A stretch of 64,000 nucleotides of DNA from CAIVAT01 sp049317265. Lineage in GTDB: Bacteria > Bacteroidota > Bacteroidia > Bacteroidales > FEN-979. How positions within the stretch are numbered: position 1 is the stretch's first letter; each line of letters starts with the position of its first letter. Under the pieces are notes generated by a model that searched no databases, had not been told where the DNA came from, and was given only the letters and a program-made list of their open reading frames with translations. The position numbers were made by a program, and so were the translations under genes. Below, piece after piece: positions 26,929 through 34,796 of the stretch. The DNA is taken from the NCBI GenBank assembly GCA_049317265.1, contig JBMOIP010000023.1:10585-74584 (forward strand). Reading direction: 5' to 3'.

Positions 26929-28851
26929 TTAGGCCGAATTTCCAAATTTATTTTCAATTATTTTTTCAAAAGTTTGCAATTGAAAAAATTTATTGATCAG
27001 GGATTTGTGCTTAAAAAGGTCATTATCATCACCATCAATAAGCTTTTTGATCGTATTCAGATCGAAAACAGACAGTTGCGAAATTTCATGCCTTGTAATA
27101 AATTTGTGCATGTCTGATTTAACTTTCCCTGCCTCATTTGTGAAAATCCTTGGAAGCCCGGGGTTTATTGTGCCGTTCTTGTCTCTTCTCCATTGAATGG
27201 CAGCCGGCAGTTCATCCTGCATGGCCATCCTGTGAAGATAGCGGCCAGATCTGAATTTTCGCTTGATTTCATCCGGCACGGCAAGATAAAAACTGATTAA
27301 ATCAACATCGAACAATGGATATCTGAATTCAATCCGGTCATGTCCTGCCAGGATCGAGGTAACCTCGATCCTGTCGTTCATGTGACGATGTGAGATCTTT
27401 AAAATTAGGTCAGCAGTACTATCCGGAAGCAACAATGCCTGATGACGGTTTTGCAGATAGCGTTTCTCCAGGTTGTATTTTCCCAGGAAACCGGGATCGA
27501 TCCCAAACCGGTAAAGCTTTTTAATTTCTCTTCTTTTATGGATAAAATCTGATTTGCCTGAAGGCAGATTGAAAAAATATCGCAGGGATTCTACCAATCC
27601 AAGTTCATGGATGGTGTTTTTTGCCCTGATGTCGCCTAAAAGTTTAAAGTACCTGAAATTTCTCTTGTAACCCGTATAAACAAAATGGGCCGGATTTGTC
27701 AGCATCTGATCCCCTCCATGACCGGATAAAATGGTACGCACCCCCGCAGATCTGGCAATTTGAGTTGCATTCAGGTTGTATACAGCGTAATTGCTAAAAA
27801 AGGGTGACCGGATTACGTCGATATTTTGTTTTATATTCCGGGTGATCCCCTGGTCTTCGAGTGTTACATGGTGAAGATTTTCGATCCTGCAAAAGTTGCA
27901 AACCATTTCGATTTCAGTAGTTTCATCCTTCCAGTCGTCATCAAGTTCGTGCATGATCTTTTCCGGAAGCACCCTGGCAAAAGCATGTAGTTGATGGCCC
28001 TTTGCTGTAAGTATTTTTTGAGCAACCGCAGCAATGGAGGATGAGTCCAGCCCGCCGCTTAACTCAGCTCCCACCGGGAAAGCTGACCTGATACGGTTCC
28101 TTACCGAATTTTCAAACAACGCCTTATACCCCTCGATATACTCTTTATCATTTTTCATGACCACTCTGTCGGGAATCGTCAATTCCCAATACTTTCGGAT
28201 TGTCAGATTTCCAGAGGAGTTCACAACGAGATGATGGCCAGGTGGCAGGGAGTAAATTCCCTCGTAGAAAGTATCATATTTCTCCCTCTCCACATTAATG
28301 AGAAAATCAAGCAGCCATTCACTGTTCAGTTCCCTGACAAAAAACGGCAATGTCAGGATCCCCCTTAGTTCGGAGGAGAAGACAAAATACCTGGGATGAT
28401 CATAATAAAATAAAGGCCGCATCCCAAAATGATCCCTGGCAATAAATAAAAAATGTTTCAGGGGATCATATACGGAAAAGCAAAAATCACCACGCAACAG
28501 GTTACAGCACTCTTCTGACCGTCTCCTAAATGCCTGCATGATAAGTTCGCTGTCGGACATCCTATTCAGGTCACTCTCACTGACCGATAACAACCCTGCC
28601 ATTTGAGTCCGGTTATCGATTCTCGAATCACTGCAAATTACCTGACCTGTCTCCAGGTTCACAAGTGGCAGTTTTTCAGTGAGCGATTCGGGGGTGTTGA
28701 AAACCAATAAATTTCCCAATCCAGCCTTCTCATTCTGCCAAAGGCCGGATTGGTCCGGGGTTCCATGAGACAGGTCACCTCGCATTATTTCAAGCCATTG
28801 CGGGTCGAATCCCTCTCCGGTTTTATCAATGATTCCAAAGATCGTACTCAT
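26929..28851 (-). CDS. Asparagine synthetase-like lasso cyclase (C protein)
   Basis: A 640-aa asparagine-synthetase homologue. The N-terminal glutaminase-like domain (about 1-215) begins MSTIFGIIDKTG and lacks the catalytic Cys2 of true glutamine-dependent enzymes. The ATP-pyrophosphatase synthetase domain has SGGLDSS at 265-271 and a later GHGGDQ. A Cys2-less homologue next to PqqD, B2 and a precursor gene is diagnostic of lasso cyclases, which adenylate the ring Asp/Glu side chain and close the macrolactam on the core N-terminus. The length fits the family. It begins 11 nt after the B2 gene. An O-antigen-type amidotransferase is the alternative, but the neighbours argue against it. Confidence 0.9.
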   Translation of the reverse strand: MSTIFGIIDKTGEGFDPQWLEIMRGDLSHGTPDQSGLWQNEKAGLGNLLVFNTPESLTEKLPLVNLETGQVICSDSRIDNRTQMAGLLSVSESDLNRMSDSELIMQAFRRRSEECCNLLRGDFCFSVYDPLKHFLFIARDHFGMRPLFYYDHPRYFVFSSELRGILTLPFFVRELNSEWLLDFLINVEREKYDTFYEGIYSLPPGHHLVVNSSGNLTIRKYWELTIPDRVVMKNDKEYIEGYKALFENSVRNRIRSAFPVGAELSGGLDSSSIAAVAQKILTAKGHQLHAFARVLPEKIMHELDDDWKDETTEIEMVCNFCRIENLHHVTLEDQGITRNIKQNIDVIRSPFFSNYAVYNLNATQIARSAGVRTILSGHGGDQMLTNPAHFVYTGYKRNFRYFKLLGDIRAKNTIHELGLVESLRYFFNLPSGKSDFIHKRREIKKLYRFGIDPGFLGKYNLEKRYLQNRHQALLLPDSTADLILKISHRHMNDRIEVTSILAGHDRIEFRYPLFDVDLISFYLAVPDEIKRKFRSGRYLHRMAMQDELPAAIQWRRDKNGTINPGLPRIFTNEAGKVKSDMHKFITRHEISQLSVFDLNTIKKLIDGDDNDLFKHKSLINKFFQLQTFEKIIENKFGNSA

Positions 28852-28862
28852 TTGAATTGTTG

Positions 28863-29273
28863 TTATGAAATCTCCTGCACGATGGTGTATTTCTTATGAC
28901 CGTCCTGGCCGCAAATGAACTGATTTCCTGATTTAAGCCATGCATGCGCTTTTAACTGGTTGTCCTCTTTGGTTATTCCAAGGTAGATGGTGCCGGGCAG
29001 ATGTACCATCCTCAGCAGTATTTTCGCTGTCAAGGCCTGGTTCAGGCATTTTCCATTCCATGGAAGATAATGAAGCCCCCTCAGCAATGCTTTGCGAACA
29101 ATCAAGGTTTTGGCCAAGGTGATTTTTTGATGGCTGTTTTTCCCGTGGTCTTTAAACAATGGGATGTACCAGCGAAAAGGGATAAAGAGAACCAGCAATT
29201 GGCAAATATAGAGTAAAACAGAGGCAACGATAAAATACCAGATGTCAGATAATCCGATTGTTATGCGCGCCAT
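28863..29273 (-). CDS. Lasso peptide biosynthesis B2 protein (transglutaminase-like leader peptidase)
   Basis: A 136-aa cysteine protease of the transglutaminase-like B2 family, which removes the leader from the lasso precursor. The likely triad is Cys76 (WNGKCLNQAL), His110 (LKAHAWLKSG) and Asp124 (CGQDG). The N-terminal half is hydrophobic at about 12-40 (YFIVASVLLYICQLLVLFIPF), so it may be membrane-attached, which is known in this family. It is 14 nt downstream of the PqqD-like gene and 11 nt upstream of the cyclase gene. Split B1 plus B2 is the usual form outside enterobacterial McjB types. Confidence 0.92.
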   Translation of the reverse strand: MARITIGLSDIWYFIVASVLLYICQLLVLFIPFRWYIPLFKDHGKNSHQKITLAKTLIVRKALLRGLHYLPWNGKCLNQALTAKILLRMVHLPGTIYLGITKEDNQLKAHAWLKSGNQFICGQDGHKKYTIVQEIS

Positions 29274-29287
29274 GTCAGAGGATGATA

Positions 29288-29575
29288 TCAGGGTTGGTCG
29301 TTCACAATGATCAATCCTTCATTTTCAAGCTTACCGATATAGACAAGCACTTCGTTGTAGCATTGTTCGTGTTCAACGTCAAATTCCTCCATCAACCTGT
29401 CAATTATCGCCTGCAAAGTCATGGGGGCGGTGAGCATTTCCCAAATTTCTGCAGCAACAGGATTCAATCCATAATAATTTCCTTTTTCAATGCTCATCAT
29501 CACCACTTCATCATCCATTTTGCTGGAGATGATGGCTGGATTTTTTGAAATAACCGAGTTAATGTTTATTGCCAT
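29288..29575 (-). CDS. PqqD-family RiPP recognition element (lasso B1 protein)
   Basis: A 95-aa PqqD-like protein containing MDDEVVMMSIEKGNYYGLNPVAAEIWEML (about residues 20-48), the family signature. It is a winged-helix RRE that binds the precursor leader (here probably the WQSPEIEVI segment) and hands it to the B2 protease and cyclase. It is the first gene of the B1-B2-C-A run. On the minus strand I found no good TAnnTTTG promoter immediately upstream. Transcription may come from further up, or an unusual promoter may lie between 29576 and 29833. Confidence 0.92.
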   Translation of the reverse strand: MAININSVISKNPAIISSKMDDEVVMMSIEKGNYYGLNPVAAEIWEMLTAPMTLQAIIDRLMEEFDVEHEQCYNEVLVYIGKLENEGLIIVNDQP

Positions 29576-29833
29576 GGTTGAATCATTTATGTATTTTGTT
29601 TAGTCCCATTTCACCGGGTTGCAGCAGTGCTGAACTGAAAATTTACACGGGTAAAAGTATTCATTTTTGTCATTACATGCAAATTGGATTTCCCTGTGAA
29701 AAGCTGTCATGACAAATTTTATTTTGATGTGCTGAGTTGAATAAATGTTTCAACACTGAAAGCAAAAGTGATATAATGGCAGGGCTGCCGAAATGTGGGA
29801 GGTAATTCTTTTTTGGTGGCCACTGTAATGAAG
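29576..29833. other. Non-coding stretch upstream of the lasso B1 gene
   Basis: This AT-rich DNA lies between the PqqD-like gene and the left arm of the GxxExxY element. A minus-strand frame across 29673-29990 is an artefact of the repeat arm. The leader and promoter of the lasso operon should lie here, but no consensus match is convincing. Confidence 0.5.
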
Positions 29834-29881
29834 CCGCAGAGACGCAGAGGCGCAGAGATGCAGAGGCGCAGAAACTCAGAG
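29834..29881. repeat. Left inverted arm, degenerate CGCAGAGG units
   Basis: A run of GCAGAG-type units (starting CCGCAGAGACGCAGAGGCGC) of about 9 bp each, 62 nt before the GxxExxY start codon. It pairs in inverted orientation with 30322-30386. Confidence 0.85.
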
Positions 29882-29943
29882 AAGTTATGAACAATTGCAC
29901 CACTATTTTATGAAAAAACCGATAAAGGGGAAATTTATCAAAA

Positions 29944-30321
29944 ATGGAATACAATAAAATTTCCGGGATTATTCTCGATTCCTGTATCACCGTTCATAAG
30001 ATTATGGGGCCGGGCCTCCTTGAATCAATTTATGAACAATGCCTGATGAAGGAATTTGAATTTAGAAATGTCAACGCGAAGCGCAAGGTGCCCGTTTCGT
30101 TGAATTACATAGGATATTAATTGTCAAGGGATCTTAGAATAGATATTCTTGTTGAAAATGAAATTATTCTTGAACTGAAATCCGTAGAAATCATGCATCC
30201 GGTTTATGAAGCACAACTAATTTCCTATCTTAAGCTGACCAATAAAAAACCTGGATTCCTGGTTAATTTCAATGTCCCTGTTTTGATAAACGGGTTTAAA
30301 AGATATGTAAACAACCTGTGA
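29944..30321 (+). pseudogene. GxxExxY protein (PD-(D/E)XK-like), interrupted by in-frame TAA
   Basis: Translation from ATG 29944 gives MEYNKISGIILDSCITVHKI and then GPGLLESIYEQCLMKE, which carries the GxxExxY signature (GLLESIY). After 58 codons, at NYIGY, a TAA (30118-30120) stops the frame. The same frame then continues without interruption as LSRDLRIDILVENEIILELKS and ends at TGA 30319-30321. The second half holds the D...ELK residues of the PD-(D/E)XK-like core and the LISYLKL and LVNFN motifs of the family. Full length would be about 125 aa, which is normal. So a single nonsense mutation splits an otherwise intact gene. Expression of the second half from the TTG at 30121 is possible but unsupported. 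Confidence 0.85.
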
Positions 30322-30386
30322 TCTCCGTGCCTCCGCGCCTCCGCGCCTCTGCGTCTCCGCGCCTCTGCGTCTTTGCGTCTCTGCGG
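30322..30386. repeat. Right inverted arm, degenerate CCTCTGCG units
   Basis: A run of CTCCGCGC/CTCTGCGT units that begins right after the GxxExxY stop codon and ends TGCGTCTCTGCGG. It is the inverted counterpart of 29834-29881. Confidence 0.85.
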
Positions 30387-30398
30387 TTTGTCATTGTT

Positions 30399-31235
30399 TC
30401 AAAGGTCCATGTATCCGAACCTTTCCATCACCTCACGGTGATCACAGACTATTTTCCTGGTTTGCGATTCAGTTAAAAAAGATCTCCAGCCACCTGCAAT
30501 TCCATGTCTGAAAAAGGCATCACAACTCGGCAGTTTTTCATTAAATCCAAATTTTTCCTCCGATTTTTTCAGAGTTTCAAATGCTGTTTCTGAAATGGCA
30601 ATCCTCACCTGGTCTTCGGTAAATGGAAGATTAAGGAACCTGAGTGCTTTGTGGAATGTTTCAAAGGGAAAACTGATCATATCCTCATACCGGATAACAT
30701 GCAACCTTATTCCTGAACTGATCCAACTCGCCGCATGTCCGCTCCAGTCGCCGAGCCACTCTTCCAGTAATGGATATAAACAATCGACAGAGGCATGGAG
30801 CGCATGCCCGGGATTGTTCATCGAAGCGATGACCTCATCCACGGATTTACTGAAGTATAGGGCATTGGATACGGCAACATCCAGCGGATTTCGGATGATG
30901 TAGACACATCCAAAGGATACTGCGGGCGGGAATGCAGGATTTCCTGACGGGGTGAGAAAAAACCGGTCATGGGTTTTCAGGTAGAGGTATCCTGATGCTT
31001 CTGCTGAAAGAAGCTGAAAAACAACTGATTTCAGGTCCCTGATCTCATGAATGGTCAACTCTGATGAATTTATCCCCGCCAATTCATCGAACATGATCCT
31101 TGAATTCGCATAAAGGTCAACCTCCAGGTTGTTCAGGTCGTTTCGTTGGTTCCCGGATAAAAGCGAGGATAAAAACAATCGGAACCAGGTATTGCCCGAC
31201 CTGGGATAGGATGCCAGCCATACCAGGTTTTTCAT
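30399..31235 (-). CDS. Sulfotransferase domain protein
   Basis: A 278-aa PAPS-dependent sulfotransferase. The 5'-phosphosulfate loop is YPRSGNTW (about residues 10-17). The 3'-phosphate segment IIRNPLDVAVSNALYFSKS lies at about 112-130, and the late GGWRSFLT (about 248-255) matches the conserved GxxGxWK-type element of sulfotransferases. It overlaps the HprK-like kinase gene by 4 nt (ATGA), so the two are co-expressed. Sulfotransferases are reported as accessory genes in lasso clusters, so the lasso peptide (Ser, Thr or Tyr) is one possible target. A glycan from the neighbouring island is another. A GxxExxY element separates it from the core lasso genes. Confidence 0.88.
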   Translation of the reverse strand: MKNLVWLASYPRSGNTWFRLFLSSLLSGNQRNDLNNLEVDLYANSRIMFDELAGINSSELTIHEIRDLKSVVFQLLSAEASGYLYLKTHDRFFLTPSGNPAFPPAVSFGCVYIIRNPLDVAVSNALYFSKSVDEVIASMNNPGHALHASVDCLYPLLEEWLGDWSGHAASWISSGIRLHVIRYEDMISFPFETFHKALRFLNLPFTEDQVRIAISETAFETLKKSEEKFGFNEKLPSCDAFFRHGIAGGWRSFLTESQTRKIVCDHREVMERFGYMDL

Positions 31236-32173
31236 GGAGTAGCATTCATGACACCGGATTGATGCATGTCCTCTTCAATCATTTCAATTGTTTCGGACAA
31301 GTGGGTGATTCCGTGCATTCGCTGCAGGGTGCAGATCCTTATTTGCGGGAGTATTTTCGTGGCTTCGGTGAACAAGTCCATCGTTCCGGTGTCACCTTTT
31401 GTAAGGTAATTCTTCCTGAAAATCTTTCCGGTCAGCAATTCCATCTTTTTGTACCCGTTCACTTCCGTTATTACTGCCGGACCAGCATTCTTATATGAAA
31501 GCAGGTAAAACTGACGCAAAGGAACCGGATGCTGAACAAACCTGTCGCTGATGTTCACCATCATCTTGTTTACTTTTTCGCGTATCAGTCTCTCCTGATC
31601 CCATTCCAATCCCAATATGTCGGAAGAATCACGCCAAAGCTTCATCAGGGGGTACCCTGGCAAAACGACTGGCATTCCGTTTGAATCTATGGAAATGGCG
31701 GAGATGTCGTCAGAAATGAACAGTGCATCCTTATGCGTTGCGAATGCAGAAGCAATGGTTGATTTGCCACTTCCCGAGGAGCCGGAGAAAATAATTGCGT
31801 GTCCGCTTTTCATGACCGAACTACCGTGTACAATGAATTTTCCACGCTGATGCAACAACACAGCAATGGCTGATGCCCAAAGAAATACGATGATTTCTTG
31901 CTCTGTAACGCCTGGCATAATCTCTATGGTGATTTTTTCCCCGTTTTCGATCAGATAACGACCAACATGATCAATTTTTAACAGAAACTGCCGCCCTTGA
32001 GATTGGTAAACGCCCCCTGAAATTTCAGGATGGGGCAACTTTTTTGGAACCGAACCAAAAACAATTTGGCAATCAGGATCGGAAGAGCGAGGTTCAGCAA
32101 TAAACTCAGGGTGTTCAATGCAAGACTTGAAAAGCAGTCCGAAAGCTTTATAATAATGATATTGCTGATTCAT
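31232..32173 (-). CDS. HprK-like serine kinase (lasso peptide kinase candidate)
   Basis: A 313-aa protein with an HPr kinase/phosphorylase-like P-loop domain. Walker A GSSGSGKST lies at about 131-139, the DD pair of FISDDISAI at 155-156, and then GYPLMKLW. The N-terminal 120 residues are not like HprK proper. PqqD-associated HprK-like proteins are known in RiPP clusters. In paeninodin clusters such a kinase phosphorylates the C-terminal Ser of the precursor, and the precursor here ends in Ser. So it is the best candidate for that step, though separated from the core genes by the sulfotransferase and a GxxExxY element. The role is an inference. The fold is well supported. Confidence 0.85.
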   Translation of the reverse strand: MNQQYHYYKAFGLLFKSCIEHPEFIAEPRSSDPDCQIVFGSVPKKLPHPEISGGVYQSQGRQFLLKIDHVGRYLIENGEKITIEIMPGVTEQEIIVFLWASAIAVLLHQRGKFIVHGSSVMKSGHAIIFSGSSGSGKSTIASAFATHKDALFISDDISAISIDSNGMPVVLPGYPLMKLWRDSSDILGLEWDQERLIREKVNKMMVNISDRFVQHPVPLRQFYLLSYKNAGPAVITEVNGYKKMELLTGKIFRKNYLTKGDTGTMDLFTEATKILPQIRICTLQRMHGITHLSETIEMIEEDMHQSGVMNATP

Positions 32174-32212
32174 AAGCAGGGGCTCAAAGTAGAAAAACGG
32201 TCATAATCCGCA

Positions 32213-32220
32213 CAAATATA
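32213..32220 (-). promoter_or_regulatory. Possible -7 element for the kinase/sulfotransferase operon
   Basis: Minus-strand TATATTTG matches TAnnTTTG, 40 nt upstream of the kinase start. No TTG is found at the proper -33 distance, so this is weak. Confidence 0.35.
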
Positions 32221-32303
32221 ATTTAATTATGTTTTGATATTTTAGCCCGCGCATTGCTATAATAAACTATTTTTACGCGTTAAAACAAACCCGGGGATAT
32301 CAG

Positions 32304-33116
32304 ATGAAAGAACTGTTTAAAAATGTCGTCGACATTAAAACCAGTCACGAAATGTTTAAAAATCCTGCTTATTCTTACTCCGTTTCGGGAAGATGGGTTA
32401 ACCAACGGTCTAATATTGTTAAATATCTTCAGTTTTCATTTGTTTATATTAACTTTTCACAAATAGCCTCGGTCTTCGGCAGCACAACGGAGCCTTCAGG
32501 ATTTTACGGTGGAAGGGTGTATGACGCAGCAAAATCACTGAATGATAATCAGGTTAACGAATTGTACCTGAGAAATATTAATGTTGCCCTTACCCTAACA
32601 AATCATTTTTTTACCCCTGAACTTTACCAGCAAAACCGCTCATTCCTGGAAAAGTATCATAAAGTGGGAAACATAATTATCTGCACTTCAGATGAATTGG
32701 CCAGGATGATCCGAAAAGATTTTCCAATGTATCAAATCAGGGCCAGTATTATTAAGAACCTGAACAGTATCCTAAAAGTCTCAAAAGCCCTTGAACTATA
32801 CGATGATGTTGTGATTCCGATGGATTTGAACGACGATGATGAATTTCTTGAAAGCCTGCCTGAAAAAAAACGGATCATGCTTTTTGCCAATGCAGCCTGT
32901 GCTTACAGTTGTCCTTCCAGGATTTGCTATGCTGATATTTCGAAGTTTAACCAGGTCAGGACAGAAAAGATCCGGTGCAAAAAACAGGAACTTGGAATGC
33001 TTGAGTATGCCTTCTATTTTTTTAATGTAGCGAAGTTTCATCAAATGGGATTTTCAAATTTCAAACTGATTCCGGCAAAACTTTTTGTCAAATATCTGAA
33101 AACCAATAATACATGA
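32304..33116 (+). CDS. Conserved protein with CxxxCxxxxC motif, possible U32-like fold
   Basis: A 270-aa protein I do not firmly recognise. It has no signal peptide or membrane helix. It alternates beta and alpha segments (NVALTLTNHF, NIIICTSDELAR, DVVIPMDLNDDDEFLESL, RIMLFANAACAYSCPSRICY), like a TIM-barrel protein. The NAACAYSCPSRIC segment (about residue 200) has three closely spaced Cys (C-x3-C-x4-C) that could bind metal or an iron-sulfur cluster. Layout and motif recall peptidase-U32-like proteins, but the match is loose. It heads a seven-gene plus-strand operon and overlaps the GT8 gene by 4 nt. A role in modifying the product of that island is inference. Confidence 0.6.
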   Translation: MKELFKNVVDIKTSHEMFKNPAYSYSVSGRWVNQRSNIVKYLQFSFVYINFSQIASVFGSTTEPSGFYGGRVYDAAKSLNDNQVNELYLRNINVALTLTNHFFTPELYQQNRSFLEKYHKVGNIIICTSDELARMIRKDFPMYQIRASIIKNLNSILKVSKALELYDDVVIPMDLNDDDEFLESLPEKKRIMLFANAACAYSCPSRICYADISKFNQVRTEKIRCKKQELGMLEYAFYFFNVAKFHQMGFSNFKLIPAKLFVKYLKTNNT

Positions 33117-34024
33117 CGAAGAGTGGAAATATTTGCCTGGCCACGGTGACTACTCGGAATTATATCCAATGGACCATGACCATGTTTTTTTCATTTTGCA
33201 AATCGAATCCATGGTTTAAAGGCGATTTCGTTGTTATATCCCCCGACCTGACGACTGAAGATAAAAGCAGGTTTGACATTTTTTCGAATGTGCGTTTTGT
33301 TAATCCTTCAGATGTTCTTCTCAGCAGGGTTCATCAACTGATTCAAGTGATACCCGGGTTTGCCAGGCTTGCTCCGATGTTTTATTCGCTCGAGGCTTTC
33401 TGCTTGTCAGGATATTCCCGGGTTTTATTCCTTGACAGTGATATGCTGGTCGTTAAATCAGTAAGGGAAATAATTGATTTTCCAGGGCCATTCGGAGCTT
33501 CTGCTGAATCATGCTGGTATCAAGGCAAGGGAAGAAGAATTGATACTTATGAAGCCGTTGAAAATTACGCGGTTCCTCAGTTGTTCCTTGAAAATCCTGT
33601 AAACTCAGGGTTCATGATTCTTGATGAATCAGTGCTGACTACATCGAATTATGATGGCCTTGTCGGGTTAATCGAACCCGGACTCTGGGCAAATAAAAGC
33701 ACCCTTCATGCCGATCAGCTAATCATCAATCTGTATTTCAGGGACATGATACAACTGGTCGATGCACGATATAACTACCGCCCGACCATTGCCGCTGGTA
33801 TATTGACAAAAGAAGGGTTTCGCCTTGATGCCGCAAAGATCATCCATTATTACCGTCAGTACAAACCCTGGAATTTCGGAGAGGTCCTTGACCTGTCTCA
33901 GCATGACATGGTCCACATTGAGGCCTTCCGGTTATGGTACACACACTATGTTGAATTTTTAAAATACAACCATTTGAAACAAAAAATCAATTTTCTCAAC
34001 AACAATGACACTGACCATTCCTGA
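33113..34024 (+). CDS. Family 8-like glycosyltransferase (copy 1 of 3)
   Basis: A 303-aa GT-A retaining glycosyltransferase of GT8 type. It starts with a CLATVTTRNYIQWTMTMFFS-like opening strand and has the metal-binding LFLDSDMLV (about residue 104), a NSGFMILDES turn and the C-terminal HYYRQYKPWNF motif. It is a close homologue of the gene at 34814 and more distant from the one at 37332. It overlaps both neighbours (4 nt before, 20 nt after), so translation is coupled. Alternation with sulfotransferase genes suggests that a sulfated glycan or glycosylated molecule is built. The sugar donor is unknown. Confidence 0.87.
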   Translation: MTKSGNICLATVTTRNYIQWTMTMFFSFCKSNPWFKGDFVVISPDLTTEDKSRFDIFSNVRFVNPSDVLLSRVHQLIQVIPGFARLAPMFYSLEAFCLSGYSRVLFLDSDMLVVKSVREIIDFPGPFGASAESCWYQGKGRRIDTYEAVENYAVPQLFLENPVNSGFMILDESVLTTSNYDGLVGLIEPGLWANKSTLHADQLIINLYFRDMIQLVDARYNYRPTIAAGILTKEGFRLDAAKIIHYYRQYKPWNFGEVLDLSQHDMVHIEAFRLWYTHYVEFLKYNHLKQKINFLNNNDTDHS

Positions 34025-34796
34025 TTTTCTTATTGCAGGTGCAGCCAAGTCGGGAACAAGTTCGCTGATTGCCGATCTGAAGCAGCATCCGGATATTTAT
34101 ACACCGGGTGTGGAACTTGATTATTTTTCAAATTTTTACATGAAAGGCATTGATTGGTATTGTTCAAAATTTACACATCCCGAAAAAGTACAGGGTGAGA
34201 AATCCACTTCATATCTTTATCAAATCCAGTGTCATCAGCGTATTTTTAATCATAATCCCCGCATGAAACTGATCCTGCTCCTGAGAGAGCCGGTCAGGAG
34301 GGCCTTTTCAAACTGGACCATGCGGTACAATCAGGGCCGGTTGTTAAACCAGGCCCATGTGTATAACCATAATAGTCAACCGGCAATCGAAAATATCGGA
34401 TTTTCTCCTTTATTCAACCATTATATTACATGCAACTCCGAAGTAAACCGTCGGCAGGAGCCATTGGACATTTTTGAACGCGGATTGTACATTGAGCAAA
34501 TCGAACATCTGCTTGGCATTTTTCCGGAGGAACAACTGCTTATTTTAATATCCGAGCAATATTATCAGCATCCTTCGGAAACGCTGAGCAAAGTCAGCCG
34601 GTTTTTAAATATCGGCAATTTTGAAGAAGGCACACATACATGGAAGCGCAAAAACGAATATACTGTACCACTTGATGCCAGAACGGCTATGGAGATTAGA
34701 AGGTTTTATAAACCTTTCAATGACAGGCTTTTTGAATTTCTTGGGCATGAAATTGATGAATGGCGGCCTTCATTTGCAATGAACAATGAGCAATGA
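34005..34796 (+). CDS. Sulfotransferase domain protein
   Basis: A 263-aa PAPS-dependent sulfotransferase. The 5'-PSB loop is AGAAKSGTSSL (about residues 10-20), and the 3'-phosphate segment is LILLLREPVRRAFSNW (about 88-103). The type resembles heparan-sulfate N-sulfotransferase-like bacterial proteins (LKQHPDIYTP, GEKSTSYLY). The last residues, NNEQ, are encoded inside a heptamer repeat (34777-34825), so its C-terminus depends on repeat copy number. It overlaps the preceding GT8 gene by 20 nt. Confidence 0.88.
   Translation: MTLTIPDFLIAGAAKSGTSSLIADLKQHPDIYTPGVELDYFSNFYMKGIDWYCSKFTHPEKVQGEKSTSYLYQIQCHQRIFNHNPRMKLILLLREPVRRAFSNWTMRYNQGRLLNQAHVYNHNSQPAIENIGFSPLFNHYITCNSEVNRRQEPLDIFERGLYIEQIEHLLGIFPEEQLLILISEQYYQHPSETLSKVSRFLNIGNFEEGTHTWKRKNEYTVPLDARTAMEIRRFYKPFNDRLFEFLGHEIDEWRPSFAMNNEQ

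Larger units (their letters stand above)
29834..30386 (+). mobile_element. GxxExxY gene cassette with terminal inverted repeats
   Basis: This 553-bp unit consists of a left arm (29834-29881), a GxxExxY gene (broken) and a right arm (30322-30386). The outermost 13 bp are a perfect inverted pair, CCGCAGAGACGCA and TGCGTCTCTGCGG. Inside them both arms are built of degenerate CGCAGAG(A/G) units in opposite orientation. No clear target-site duplication is visible. It sits 12 nt from the stop of the sulfotransferase gene and splits the kinase/sulfotransferase pair from the rest of the lasso locus, as an insertion would. That it moves is inference. Confidence 0.6.

Noticed and set aside
26929..28851. 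True asparagine synthetase (AsnB)
   Set aside because: No Cys2, and the neighbours are PqqD, B2 and a lasso precursor. A lasso cyclase fits better.
29673..29990. Minus-strand 105-aa frame over the GxxExxY element
   Set aside because: Part of it (LCVSAASL region) is the translation of the degenerate repeat arm, and it overlaps the start of the GxxExxY gene in antisense.
29944..30321. Programmed stop-codon read-through of the GxxExxY gene
   Set aside because: No context or secondary structure supports read-through. A simple nonsense mutation is enough.
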